From the NCBI GenBank assembly GCA_045118335.1, contig JBGUXY010000064.1, positions 1 through 29,807 of the forward strand: a DNA stretch of 29,807 nt. Reading direction: 5' to 3'. This stretch comes from W1P20-047 sp045118335. Lineage in GTDB: Bacteria; Actinomycetota; Coriobacteriia; Coriobacteriales; Eggerthellaceae. The translations under genes and the position numbers were made by a program. Below are positions 16,693-24,109 of this stretch, piece after piece. The notes beneath the pieces were generated by a model, which did no database searches, was not told where the DNA came from, and was given only the letters and a program-made list of their open reading frames with translations. Within the stretch, counting starts at the first letter, position 1, and the number at the start of each line of letters is the position of its first letter.

Positions 16693-17586
16693 TTATCCCA
16701 CATTTTGTCGGAAGCATCGTCTTACCAAGTCGGGAAACGTTTCGGGGTGGTATTCGCTTCCAACGAGGGAATCGCGAGCTGCCCCCAGATCGCAGGGGGT
16801 GCATGAGTCGGTGCTGATTGTCATCGATGAGATCCTACCGGCGTGCACCTGGAAGACGAACTGGTAGAGACCGTCGGGCATGCGCAGTTCCACATCAGCA
16901 TCGTAGGTCGGGGACTCGCCATACAGCCATCGGGAATCTTTCAGACGCTCCGCCGCCGAAAGCACCTGGTCGGTCATCGAAGCTGGTTCTGCCATACAGC
17001 ACAACTCTTCTTCGAAGGCGTGGATGACGCGCTCGACCGACAAACCGGGGGTAAGTTCGCGAAGGTTCGTGACGCGTGACCGCACGGAGTGAATGCCGTG
17101 AGCGCTCAGCTTCATGGGGGAAGGCTTCAGCGCCCGTTCCATTTCCCCAATATCCACTGACACTAACAGCGTTCCGTGGCACAAGTGGCGTTCGTCCTGG
17201 CATTGCGCCAGGCCACCCACCTTCAGGCCGTCAACGACGATATCGTTACGCCCACCAAGCGACGCATCGATCCCCAAGCGGTCCAAGACGCTCAAGACCA
17301 TATGCTGTACCACATCTGAACAGGGCATATCCGAAATGAATGAGTAGTTCAAGTTGCCTGCGTCCTGATAGACCGCCCCACCACCGCTTGCTCGCCGTGC
17401 GAGTGCAATGCCGTTCGCCTCAAGATAGGCAAGGTCGGCTTCGCGGAAGGGGTTCTGGTTGCGCCCCACGATAACGCAGGGGTTGTTCACCCAGAGGAAC
17501 ACCGCTTCACCCCTCGCATGGAGAAGCGTCTCCTCGCATGCGAGGTTCACATAGGGGTCGTGGCTTTCCGACAGGAGCAAACGCAT
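16693..17586 (-). CDS. lplA: Lipoate-protein ligase A
   Basis: This 297-residue protein would activate lipoate with ATP and attach it to lipoyl domains. It has the RRASGGGAVYQD motif (64-75), NLNYSF, and the region GRNDIVVDGLKVGGLAQ, in which K122 aligns with the catalytic lysine. A C-terminal accessory domain (LKDSRWLYGESPTYDADVEL) completes the LplA architecture, and the length is near normal. The start ATG (17586) is one base after the stop of the dihydrolipoyl dehydrogenase gene, so the two are translated as an operon. Its likely local substrate is the N-terminal lipoyl domain of that enzyme. Octanoyl transferase (LipM-type) is a weaker alternative. Confidence 0.9.
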   Translation of the reverse strand: MRLLLSESHDPYVNLACEETLLHARGEAVFLWVNNPCVIVGRNQNPFREADLAYLEANGIALARRASGGGAVYQDAGNLNYSFISDMPCSDVVQHMVLSVLDRLGIDASLGGRNDIVVDGLKVGGLAQCQDERHLCHGTLLVSVDIGEMERALKPSPMKLSAHGIHSVRSRVTNLRELTPGLSVERVIHAFEEELCCMAEPASMTDQVLSAAERLKDSRWLYGESPTYDADVELRMPDGLYQFVFQVHAGRISSMTISTDSCTPCDLGAARDSLVGSEYHPETFPDLVRRCFRQNVG

Positions 17587-17587
17587 G

Positions 17588-19270
17588 CTACTCGTGCAGC
17601 GCACCGAATGTGAGGTCGAATGCTGCTTCCTGGAGCGCCTCGGACCGCGTAGGGTGTGCGAAGACGGCACGTCGAAGATCCCCGGCCGTCATCTGGGATG
17701 AAAGCGCAACGGCTACGTACCCGATAAGATCCGATGCGTGGGCGCCGATAACCTCGGCTCCGCAGATACGTCCATCGCTGTCCGCCACGAGCGTCACGCC
17801 ACCTGCTGGTTCACCGTCTGCAAGCGCCTTGCCATTGTGGGCAAAGCTGAACGTGCCGACAGTGCGCCCTTCTGCCGCCGCTTCATCCGTCCCGATTCCC
17901 ACCTTGGCAACTTCTGGGTCAGTGTAGGCCACGCTGGCAACGAGGGTCTCGTCGAACGCGGCAGGCATGCCGAGGATGTTATCGACCGCCACGCGCCCCT
18001 GATACGATGCCGCATGTGCTAACATGGCCAGGCCATTCACGTCGCCGATGGCATAGACGTGCTCGACTGTGGTCCTCATGTGCTTATCGACCGAAATGCA
18101 CTTCGATGTGGGGTTCACGGCCACGTCGGTGTTCTCCAGGCCAAGTCCACGCGTTTCGGGAATTCTGCCACCTGCCACGAGTACCTGCTCGCTGCTCACG
18201 CGGCGAACCACACCGTCCTGCTCGAAGGAAGTGACAATAAACCCCTGGTCGTCCTTCGCGAACTCCTTGACATCCGCGCGCAGCTCGACTTCGATGCCAC
18301 GTTCTTGGGCCGAACGCAACAGGGCCTTCGACGCCTCTTCCCCGAACGTGTGCAGCAGTCGTGCGCGACGCGCGATCAGCGTCACCCGAACGCCCAGGTT
18401 GCTGTAGAGGAAAGCGAATTCCATGCCCGTCACGCCACCCCCGACAACGACGATCGACGCCGGCAACTCCGTGCTCTCCAGGGCTTCGTCGGTGCCGATG
18501 ACTTCTGGCAGCTCTGCTCCTGGCATACTCAGAAGCCGAATGGTCGATCCGGTTGCGATGATGCAATCGCGGAATCTCAGGCGAAGCTGTTCTTCAGAAG
18601 AGACGACTACCGTCTCGTTGTCCTCGAAACGCGCCGAACCATGGATGACCGTGATGCCGTTACTTTCCATGAGGCCGGTAAGTCCGTCACGCAACTGACC
18701 GACGATGGCGTCTTTGCGCTCGACGATTCTGTCCATGAGCGGGCGCGCGCTTCCGTCCACTTCGATGCCCCACTGCGCAGCATGCTGCACTGTGCGGTTC
18801 ACGGCGGCCGAGGCGATGAGCGATTTCGTGGGAATGCATCCCCGGTTCAGACACGTTCCGCCGAGCAGGTCGCGTTCGATGAGCGTGACGCGCATGCCGT
18901 GCTTGGCGGCATAGAGGGCGGCTACGTATCCACCGGTGCCGCCACCGATGACGAGCAGGTCTGCTGGCCCCTCGCTGGCTGGCGTAGCCGGAGCCGTCTC
19001 GACAGGTTCGGTTGCGGGCGCAGCTTCTTCATGGTCTTCCACGGCAGGTTCCAACGTGGCAAGCACATCGCCCGGAGCATACGAATCTCCCTCTTTGGCG
19101 AAGACGCGCACGACAACCCCGTCGGCACGCGAGCGGATGACGACCGCCTTCTTGTTGGTCTCGACGCTAAACAGCTCCTGGCCGGCTTCGACGGTATCGC
19201 CCTGCGAAACGAGGACTTTCGCCACCATGTACTCCTTTGCCCCGGGAAGCTTCGGCATGACCACATTCAT
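17588..19270 (-). CDS. lpdA: Dihydrolipoyl dehydrogenase with N-terminal lipoyl domain
   Basis: This 560-residue protein reoxidises dihydrolipoyl groups with NAD+ through FAD (E3 of 2-oxoacid dehydrogenase or glycine cleavage systems). Residues 1-75 are a lipoyl domain whose VETNKKA places the lipoylated lysine at K40. An Ala/Pro/Glu hinge (76-102) follows. The E3 part has an FAD-binding GGGTGGYVAA (109-118), redox disulfide GTCLNRGC (C140, C145), an NAD-binding GGGVTGMEFAF, a second FAD motif AIGDV, and the His-Glu dyad in AHPTRSEALQEA. The ribosome site GGAGCG lies 8 nt upstream. It sits immediately before lplA. No E1, E2 or GcvH gene is in the window, so its partner complex is unknown. Confidence 0.93.
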   Translation of the reverse strand: MNVVMPKLPGAKEYMVAKVLVSQGDTVEAGQELFSVETNKKAVVIRSRADGVVVRVFAKEGDSYAPGDVLATLEPAVEDHEEAAPATEPVETAPATPASEGPADLLVIGGGTGGYVAALYAAKHGMRVTLIERDLLGGTCLNRGCIPTKSLIASAAVNRTVQHAAQWGIEVDGSARPLMDRIVERKDAIVGQLRDGLTGLMESNGITVIHGSARFEDNETVVVSSEEQLRLRFRDCIIATGSTIRLLSMPGAELPEVIGTDEALESTELPASIVVVGGGVTGMEFAFLYSNLGVRVTLIARRARLLHTFGEEASKALLRSAQERGIEVELRADVKEFAKDDQGFIVTSFEQDGVVRRVSSEQVLVAGGRIPETRGLGLENTDVAVNPTSKCISVDKHMRTTVEHVYAIGDVNGLAMLAHAASYQGRVAVDNILGMPAAFDETLVASVAYTDPEVAKVGIGTDEAAAEGRTVGTFSFAHNGKALADGEPAGGVTLVADSDGRICGAEVIGAHASDLIGYVAVALSSQMTAGDLRRAVFAHPTRSEALQEAAFDLTFGALHE

Positions 19271-19445
19271 CGGAAACGCTCCTTCTTCTGTTCATCTGCG
19301 TCATTGCTGACTCATGTGCTGCACGACGGGGCACAAGGCAACGGTTACGGGCCCGCAAGCGGGTGCCATGCGTTCGAAAACGGCATAACACCAGGCCCGA
19401 TACCCGTCATGTCACCATGTCCCACTGCCGACCATCAGCATAGCA

Positions 19446-19485
19446 GAAGGCGGCACGGTGCCGAGTTACAAGCCGTGCCGCCTTC
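19446..19485. terminator. Stable hairpin between osmC-like and lpd genes
   Basis: GAAGGCGGCACGG (19446-19458) and CCGTGCCGCCTTC (19473-19485) give a 13-bp stem. No clear T run follows on either strand. It lies just past the end of the OsmC-like gene on the minus strand. Confidence 0.5.
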
Positions 19486-19512
19486 GTGTTGTCGTGGATG
19501 AGTTATGTCGAG

Positions 19513-19953
19513 TTAGTCTTTGACGACGCTGGTGCAGACCAATTTGACGCCGTTTTTCAGCGTTTCGCCGATGGGGCAGGTCTTCTGGATGAACTCGGCG
19601 AAGGCCTCGCACTTCTCCTGCGGTTCGTCGGTCTTGAAATGCATGGAGAAACGAATCTCCTGGAAGCCCTTCGGCACATCGGCGATGCCCATGAAGCCGT
19701 CGGGGTCAAGGTCACCTTCGAGCTCGACGTGGAACGTCTCGAACGTAAAGTCATTCGCCTGCGCGAATGCAGCGGCGACGATTGACTGGCATGCGCCCAA
19801 TGCGCACAGCTGAGCCTCGACCGGGGACATGCCGGTATTGGCGCCACCTGCCTCTTCGGGCTCGTCGATCAAGATCGTGAAGCCTGCGGAATCGCATTTC
19901 ACCTGCATTCCCACATCGGTTTTCGTGGCAACTGCTTTGTACTGTGTAAGCAT
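19513..19953 (-). CDS. OsmC/Ohr-family protein
   Basis: This is a 146-residue protein. I set the start at ATG 19953 because the preceding in-frame ATG at 19965 forms part of the GGAGG ribosome site. OsmC/Ohr proteins reduce organic peroxides with a pair of cysteines, often reloaded by lipoyl/E3 systems. The two expected cysteines are visible in LGACQS (C55) and CPIGETLKNG near the C-terminus, with the glycine-rich GGANTGMSPVE loop between strand and helix. The nearby lipoyl dehydrogenase and lipoate ligase fit that known link, though they are separated by 240 nt and a hairpin. It may instead be one of the uncharacterised YhfA-like members. Confidence 0.85.
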   Translation of the reverse strand: MLTQYKAVATKTDVGMQVKCDSAGFTILIDEPEEAGGANTGMSPVEAQLCALGACQSIVAAAFAQANDFTFETFHVELEGDLDPDGFMGIADVPKGFQEIRFSMHFKTDEPQEKCEAFAEFIQKTCPIGETLKNGVKLVCTSVVKD

Positions 19954-20114
19954 TTCATCCTCCATAGTTCGAGGTCTTCACATGCATCGGAAAGTCCGCA
20001 ATGTGAACCACCGCCACATGCGCACGTCCGATAGCCCATGCGTGCATTATATGACTAAAAGTCGCATACGGTTATCGTGATTATCATATCTTCACTGAAG
20101 AAATGGCTGTGGCA

Positions 20115-20525
20115 TTACCCCAGTCCAAGCGCTTGCATAACCAGCAGTATCACGGTCAGGATGGTGACGATAGCCACCGTGGCCCACAGCAAGATGCTGG
20201 TCACCCGACCGTTTACGAAGCTTTTCGTTACGTGATTGTCTGCAGCGATGAGCGCCATGAGCACCAGAAGCACCGGCAAGATGATGCCGTTGAGCAACTG
20301 GGCAAACAGCATGGCGCCCATCAGGTTGATGTTGGGGATGAGCACCACGAGTGCGAAAAACACGATTACGAACGCCACGATCGAGCGGAACTGCGGCGCT
20401 TCCTTGAAGCTGAACCCGACGCCGGCTTCCCAGCCAAATGCCTCGCGGATCACGAACGCGCTGGTCAGGGGCAGCACGCAGGCGGCAAGGAAGCTGGCAG
20501 ACACCAAGCCGACGGCGAACAGGAC
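20115..20525 (-). pseudogene. Nramp metal transporter, C-terminal remnant
   Basis: The 137 or so residues before the stop (VLFAVGLVSASFLAACVLPL to VMQALGLG) include NLMGAMLFAQLLNGIILPVL and closing helices that match the C-terminal third of Nramp/MntH-type Mn2+/Fe2+ transporters, which are about 400-440 residues long. The upstream two-thirds are missing: the homology stops exactly where the repeat at 20526-20628 begins. The open frame that continues into the repeat is an artefact of the repeat sequence. The remnant should not be functional. Confidence 0.82.
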
Positions 20526-20628
20526 AAACACAGGGGACAGTTCTTTGAAACACAGGGGACAGTTCTTTGTGTTGTAACAAACGCAAACACAGGGGATAAA
20601 AAACACAGGGAACTGTCCCCTGTGTTTC
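20526..20628. repeat. Long inverted-repeat element, copy 1
   Basis: AAACACAGGGGACAGTT and its complement end the element. Here the first 22 bp are duplicated in tandem (20526 and 20548). It borders the truncated Nramp gene. Confidence 0.88.
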
Positions 20629-20824
20629 CTTGGGTTCATTGCGCCCCTTGCCACGGTTGACTTGTTGCCGTCGGTGATTATACCGCCCGTGGGGTAGTGA
20701 GAGCAGAGGTCATGGTTTGAAGCATGTGGCTTGGCCCGGTCTGATGCGAAAAGATGTCAACAATAGGCGACAGGTGCTGGTAGAATCGGGTTGACGATGC
20801 CGTCATGATAGAAGGAGCGAAACC

Positions 20825-21346
20825 ATGAAGAAGTACCTGCTTGTCCTGATTGCCGCGGCAGCCGTGGCCCTCGCCCTCACTGCCTGTTCTAGCGAGCAGG
20901 AGGCGTCCGAGCCTGCTGGGGGAGCCGATGAGCCCGAGGCTTCAGAGCAAGCAGACGGCGGCGCGACCGCAGAGGAGACCGGGCAACAGGCCGAGGAGGC
21001 CGAGCAGCCGGCAGAGCCCTTCGTATCCGACAAGCTGCCCACCGAGGGAGTGATACAGGATGTGCCGGAGCTGAAGTTCTCCGTCGATGCCACCAGTGTG
21101 ACCGAAAACGACACCGGCCTGATAATCATCGACTACGAGAACATGCCCCAGGAGGAGTACGAGGCATACGTAGAATCGCTGAAGGACGCGGGGTTCACGT
21201 ATGGCGTGAGCAAAACGACTGCAGATGACTACCTGTCGTATTCTGCTCAGAATGGCGAGAGTCAAGCCGGCACTATCACCGTTAACACATCATGGTCGTC
21301 GGATGGATCGGCGAAGATCACCTTCATGGACTTTCGCAACTGGTAG
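20825..21346 (+). CDS. Small secreted lipoprotein of unknown function
   Basis: This is a 173-residue protein. The N-terminus has two lysines, a hydrophobic stretch and lipobox LTAC (18-21), so it should be lipid-anchored at C21 on the outer face of the membrane. A 50-residue Glu/Ala/Gly-rich spacer follows, then a compact domain of about 100 residues. The domain contains NMPQEEYEAYVESLKDAGFT and a final strand pair (GTITVNTSW, AKITFMDFRNW), a pattern seen in several uncharacterised Firmicute and actinobacterial lipoproteins. AAGGAG lies 8 nt before the ATG. It is a single gene flanked by repeats. Function unknown. Confidence 0.85.
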   Translation: MKKYLLVLIAAAAVALALTACSSEQEASEPAGGADEPEASEQADGGATAEETGQQAEEAEQPAEPFVSDKLPTEGVIQDVPELKFSVDATSVTENDTGLIIIDYENMPQEEYEAYVESLKDAGFTYGVSKTTADDYLSYSAQNGESQAGTITVNTSWSSDGSAKITFMDFRNW

Positions 21347-21427
21347 AGCGCCGGCTACGGGATCGGCGACATCAGCTTGGGGACACGTGATTCGCGACAG
21401 TCAGGCATCGCGGCGCGCATTAGCGAG

Positions 21428-21503
21428 AAACACAGGGGACAGTTCTTTGTGTTGTTGCAGACGCAAACACAGAGGCCTAACACAGGGAACCGCCCCTGTG
21501 TTT
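21428..21503. repeat. Long inverted-repeat element, copy 2
   Basis: Same ends as the copy at 20526, with an internal GTGTTGTTGCAGACGC block. The right arm carries small changes (GAACCGCCCC). Confidence 0.85.
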
Positions 21504-21694
21504 TGCGTTCTTCCATTTCAACAAATGTTGCAAATGAGTCGCGACGGGCGTTGGGCGGCTGTCCGGGGTCCAAATCGGGGAGGGGCATCTCGGCCACCCC
21601 GGCGGGCGCGTCCCGCATGTGCCCCGGCCGCGGGCTCGCCGTAATCGTTTCCAAGGACCGATGTCAGACGAGAGTCCCGGATGCCCCGTAGGGG

Positions 21695-21785
21695 AAACAC
21701 AGGAGACGAAACGCAGGGGACGGTTCTTTGTGTTGTAACAAACACAAACACAGGGACCAAACACAGGGAACTGTCCCCTGTGTTT
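21695..21785. repeat. Long inverted-repeat element, copy 3
   Basis: Same family, with a slightly degenerate extra left unit before the GGGGACGG copy. The right arm is perfect. The 21505-21694 interval beside it shows no gene. Confidence 0.85.
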
Positions 21786-21921
21786 CTGGGAACGCAAACT
21801 GGCATGATGACCGCCTGCTCCTAGATGGCTTTATCATGCCATGTTCTGGCCATAATTATCGGTGCTATTGAGCGTCTCCGAGAAGTCGCGAGAACATGGT
21901 ACCCGGCCTGGACGACATTAA

Positions 21922-21999
21922 ATCAGGTCGGCAAAATGTCGGTTGGATGTCGGTTTTAAAAGGGAACAGGCCCGCGACTATGCCGCTGACCTGCGAGGG
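21922..21999 (+). pseudogene. Integrase C-terminal tail remnant
   Basis: The frame CRLDVGFKREQARDYAADLR is homologous to the one at 27007-27090 (K-R-Q-Q-A-S-D-Y-A-A-E-L-R there), with several synonymous differences. It therefore evolved as protein. It runs directly into repeat copy 4 with no stop of its own. It is likely the tail of a tyrosine integrase that once sat at a tRNA site. Confidence 0.45.
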
Positions 22000-22000
22000 T

Positions 22001-22120
22001 AAACACAGGGGACAGTTCTCTGTGTTGTTGCAGAAGCAAACACCAGGGTCTAACGCGGGGAACAGTCCCCTGTGTTTCGCAAACACCGGCTCCAAACACA
22101 GGGAACTGTCCCCTGTGTTT
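22001..22120. repeat. Long inverted-repeat element, copy 4 (with extra right unit)
   Basis: The left arm begins at 22001. Right arms end at 22077 and again at 22120, so the right unit is doubled. The integrase remnant resumes within five bases of its right end. Confidence 0.87.
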
Positions 22121-22124
22121 TCCC

Positions 22125-22374
22125 GTGACGATCTACCTCGGCCACTCAAACGTGGCATTGACCCTCAACACCTACGCGGAGGTCGATCCAGAAACCAAGC
22201 GCGCGGCGGTGTCGAAGGTGTGGAGGCTTTGACATCGACGACGCCCTCTTTGACGAAAGTCGCCCCTACGGCGTGTCCGGAAAGCCCGGCATCAATCTTA
22301 GTTTTACGGTCGGGCAGCTCGAAGCAATGCTCGTCGGAGCCAAACGGAAGGAGGCGATTTCTCGTACAAGCTAA
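22125..22374 (+). pseudogene. Tyrosine integrase, C-terminal remnant with frameshift
   Basis: The first 35 codons (IYLGHSNVALTLNTYAEVDP and on to AAVSKVWRL) hold the LGH-S and N-TY elements of the tyrosine-recombinase catalytic box; the tyrosine is in NTYAEV. A TGA follows at 22230. Shifting frame near 22222 continues through FDIDDALFDES to a TAA at 22372. Everything upstream of the LGH box is missing and replaced by repeat copy 4. It is not functional. Confidence 0.75.
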
Positions 22375-22397
22375 CTCAAGAAGCTAATTACGCAGAA

Positions 22398-22736
22398 CTA
22401 TGCCCACTTCTCGCGCACCTGCTCCTGGTAGCCCAGGCCCCACTCCTGCATGCTCGCGATGATGGGGCGCATGGACTCGCCGACTTCCGAAAGCGCGTAC
22501 TCGACGCGCACGGGAACCTCCGGGTAGACCGTGCGCGTGATTATCCCGTCACGCTCGAGTGCTCTAAGGTTGTCGGTGAGCACCTTCTCGGAGAGCCCGT
22601 CGATCGACCGACATAGCTCGTTGAAGCGGTAGGGGCGGTCGAGCAGGCGCTGGATGATCAGAATCTTCCACTTGTTGCCGATGAGGCGCAGCGTGGTGGC
22701 CACCGGGCAGTCGGGCAGCTCGTCCTTTGTGAGCAT
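22398..22736 (-). CDS. HxlR-family winged-helix regulator
   Basis: This is a 112-residue protein. I use ATG 22736 (GGAAGG upstream); a longer frame to 22781 would run through the operator. HxlR proteins are small winged-helix dimers. Many (YodB, HypR type) sense quinones, hypochlorite or disulfide stress through an N-terminal cysteine. Here CPVATTLRLIGNKWKILIIQ carries C10 at the expected place, and C42 lies in FNELCRSIDG. The helix-turn-helix and wing follow (GLSEKVLTDNLRALERDGII, RVEYALSEVG). It is divergent from the peptide/radical SAM operon, with the palindrome at 22761-22777 between them. It most likely controls itself and that operon. Confidence 0.92.
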   Translation of the reverse strand: MLTKDELPDCPVATTLRLIGNKWKILIIQRLLDRPYRFNELCRSIDGLSEKVLTDNLRALERDGIITRTVYPEVPVRVEYALSEVGESMRPIIASMQEWGLGYQEQVREKWA

Positions 22737-22760
22737 GGCGCACCTTCCGTTCGAGGGGTT

Positions 22761-22777
22761 ACTTACCTTTGGTAAGT
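22761..22777. promoter_or_regulatory. HxlR operator and divergent promoter region
   Basis: ACTTACC, TTT, GGTAAGT is a perfect 7-bp inverted repeat, the size and form bound by HxlR dimers. On the plus strand TTACTT (22759-22764) and TAATAG (22781-22786), 16 nt apart, could be the operon promoter. The palindrome would then cover its -35/spacer, giving repression that a redox signal could lift. Confidence 0.7.
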
Positions 22778-22877
22778 ACATAATAGATTAGTGCGTTCTT
22801 GCGGGCAATATGCGTGCCCTATAGGGTTGAGTCAGCCCCTCGAAGGGAGGGGAACCGAACCTTGTAGGAGGTATCAC

Positions 22878-23009
22878 ATGAGCAAGAACCTGAAGCGCGT
22901 GGCGTTGTGGGGCGTGTCCGGCGGCTGCGGAAGCGCCGATCCCAAGTGGTCCGGTTGCGGCAGCGCCGACCCGAAGCACGGCGGCTGCGGAAGCACCGAC
23001 CCGCAGTAA
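22878..23009 (+). CDS. RiPP precursor peptide with three C-x3-D repeats
   Basis: This is a 43-residue peptide with TAGGAGG 5 nt before the ATG. The leader is basic then hydrophobic (MSKNLKRVALWGVSGG). The rest is three units on an exact 10-residue period: GCGSADPK, GCGSADPK, GCGSTDP. Cysteines fall at 17, 27 and 37 and aspartates at 21, 31 and 41, so every unit is C-x3-D. C-x3-D/E is the site used by PapB-type radical SAM enzymes, which join the Cys sulfur to the Asp beta-carbon (ranthipeptides such as freyrasin). The xCGx pattern also recalls targets of the radical SAM/SPASM ACGX family. VSGG before the first Cys could be a protease cut site, freeing a 27-residue product. The maturase gene follows 59 nt downstream. 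Confidence 0.82.
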   Translation: MSKNLKRVALWGVSGGCGSADPKWSGCGSADPKHGGCGSTDPQ

Positions 23010-23068
23010 GACGCATCGATCGAGCGCCGTCCCGGAACGAACGGGGCGGCGCGTCTTGGAGGAACCCC

Positions 23069-24109
23069 ATGAAAGTCAGCTTCGCCATACAATGGCACAT
23101 CACCGACGAGTGCGACCAGCGCTGCAAGCACTGCTACATCTTCGCGGAAGGCAACTGCGCCGAGCTCGCGAGCATGTCCCTCGACCAGGTTGAGCGCGTG
23201 TTCGGCGAGTGCATGGACATGTGCGAGTCGTTCGGACGAGAGCCGTATTTCTACCTGACGGGAGGCGATCCGCTGTTACACCCCGACTTCTGGCGCATTG
23301 CGGAGATGATGCATGGCGCTGGTGTGCGCTGGGCGATGATGGGGAACCCCTTCCACCTGACGCCAGAAGTTTGCGCTCGACTGAAGGAGCTGGGTTGCCG
23401 CAAGTATCAGCTCTCGCTCGACGGGCTGGAGCGCACGCACGACGGCTTCCGCATGCAGGGGTCGTTCGCGCGCACGCTCGAGGCCATCGGGATGCTGAAC
23501 GACGCGGGCATCTGGACCGCTGTCATGACCACGGTGTCATCGGCGAACATGGACGAGGTGCCCGACCTCATCGACCTCGTGGCCGAGCTCGGCGTCGACG
23601 TCTACGCGTTCGGGCGCTACTGCCCGACATCGGGGCAGCGCCGTGACGAGTTTCACATCGAGCCGGTCGATTACCGCGGCTTCTTGCTGCGCTGCCAGGA
23701 GCGTATCGACGCCCACGAGGCAGCAGGATGCAAGACCACCTTCCAGCGCAAGGACCACCTCTGGATGCTTCTCGAATGGGAGCAGGGCCGTTTCACGATT
23801 CCCAACACTGCCGAGCCCGGCATGGTTTACGACGGTTGCCACTGCGCGACCGGCCATATGACGATCACGCCCACGGGCGACGTGTACGGCTGCCGACGCA
23901 TGGAGAGCCTCGTCGGCAACGTGCTCGAGGAGGCGCCCGCCGACATCTTCCTCGGCGAGCGCATGGAGGCTCTTCGCGACTTCGACCGCTTCGAGAAGTG
24001 CTCGAAGTGTGAGTTGGCTGGCTGGTGCCGCGGCTGCCCGGCGGTGGCCGCAGGCTACACGGGAGACATGTATGCACCCGATCCCCAATGCTGGAAGGAA
24101 GTGGCTTAG
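23069..24109 (+). CDS. Radical SAM/SPASM peptide maturase
   Basis: This 346-residue protein should use a 4Fe-4S cluster and S-adenosylmethionine to modify the adjacent Cys-rich peptide. The radical SAM motif CDQRCKHC (C15, C19, C22) is at the very N-terminus, with TGGDPLLHP following. A SPASM region closes the protein: CHCATGHMTITPTGDVYGC, then CSKCELAGWCRGC and a last Cys near the end, enough for auxiliary clusters. No N-terminal RRE peptide-binding domain is present, unlike PapB, so recognition may be through other surfaces. I set the start at ATG 23069 (GGAGGAA upstream); the frame before it is Arg-rich shadow. The stop abuts the next ATG with no gap. Confidence 0.92.
   Translation: MKVSFAIQWHITDECDQRCKHCYIFAEGNCAELASMSLDQVERVFGECMDMCESFGREPYFYLTGGDPLLHPDFWRIAEMMHGAGVRWAMMGNPFHLTPEVCARLKELGCRKYQLSLDGLERTHDGFRMQGSFARTLEAIGMLNDAGIWTAVMTTVSSANMDEVPDLIDLVAELGVDVYAFGRYCPTSGQRRDEFHIEPVDYRGFLLRCQERIDAHEAAGCKTTFQRKDHLWMLLEWEQGRFTIPNTAEPGMVYDGCHCATGHMTITPTGDVYGCRRMESLVGNVLEEAPADIFLGERMEALRDFDRFEKCSKCELAGWCRGCPAVAAGYTGDMYAPDPQCWKEVA

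Noticed and set aside
19271..19445. Riboswitch upstream of the lipoyl dehydrogenase gene
   Set aside because: I see no known aptamer core or paired elements beyond chance in this interval.
18059..19501. 480-codon open frame on the plus strand
   Set aside because: It lies antisense to the clear dihydrolipoyl dehydrogenase. It has no ribosome site and a Cys/His/Arg-rich composition typical of shadow frames in GC-rich DNA.
20526..22120. Possible CRISPR array because of several similar repeats
   Set aside because: Copies are 76-120 bp, unevenly spaced (hundreds of bases), have inverted ends, and are separated by genes. No cas genes are near.
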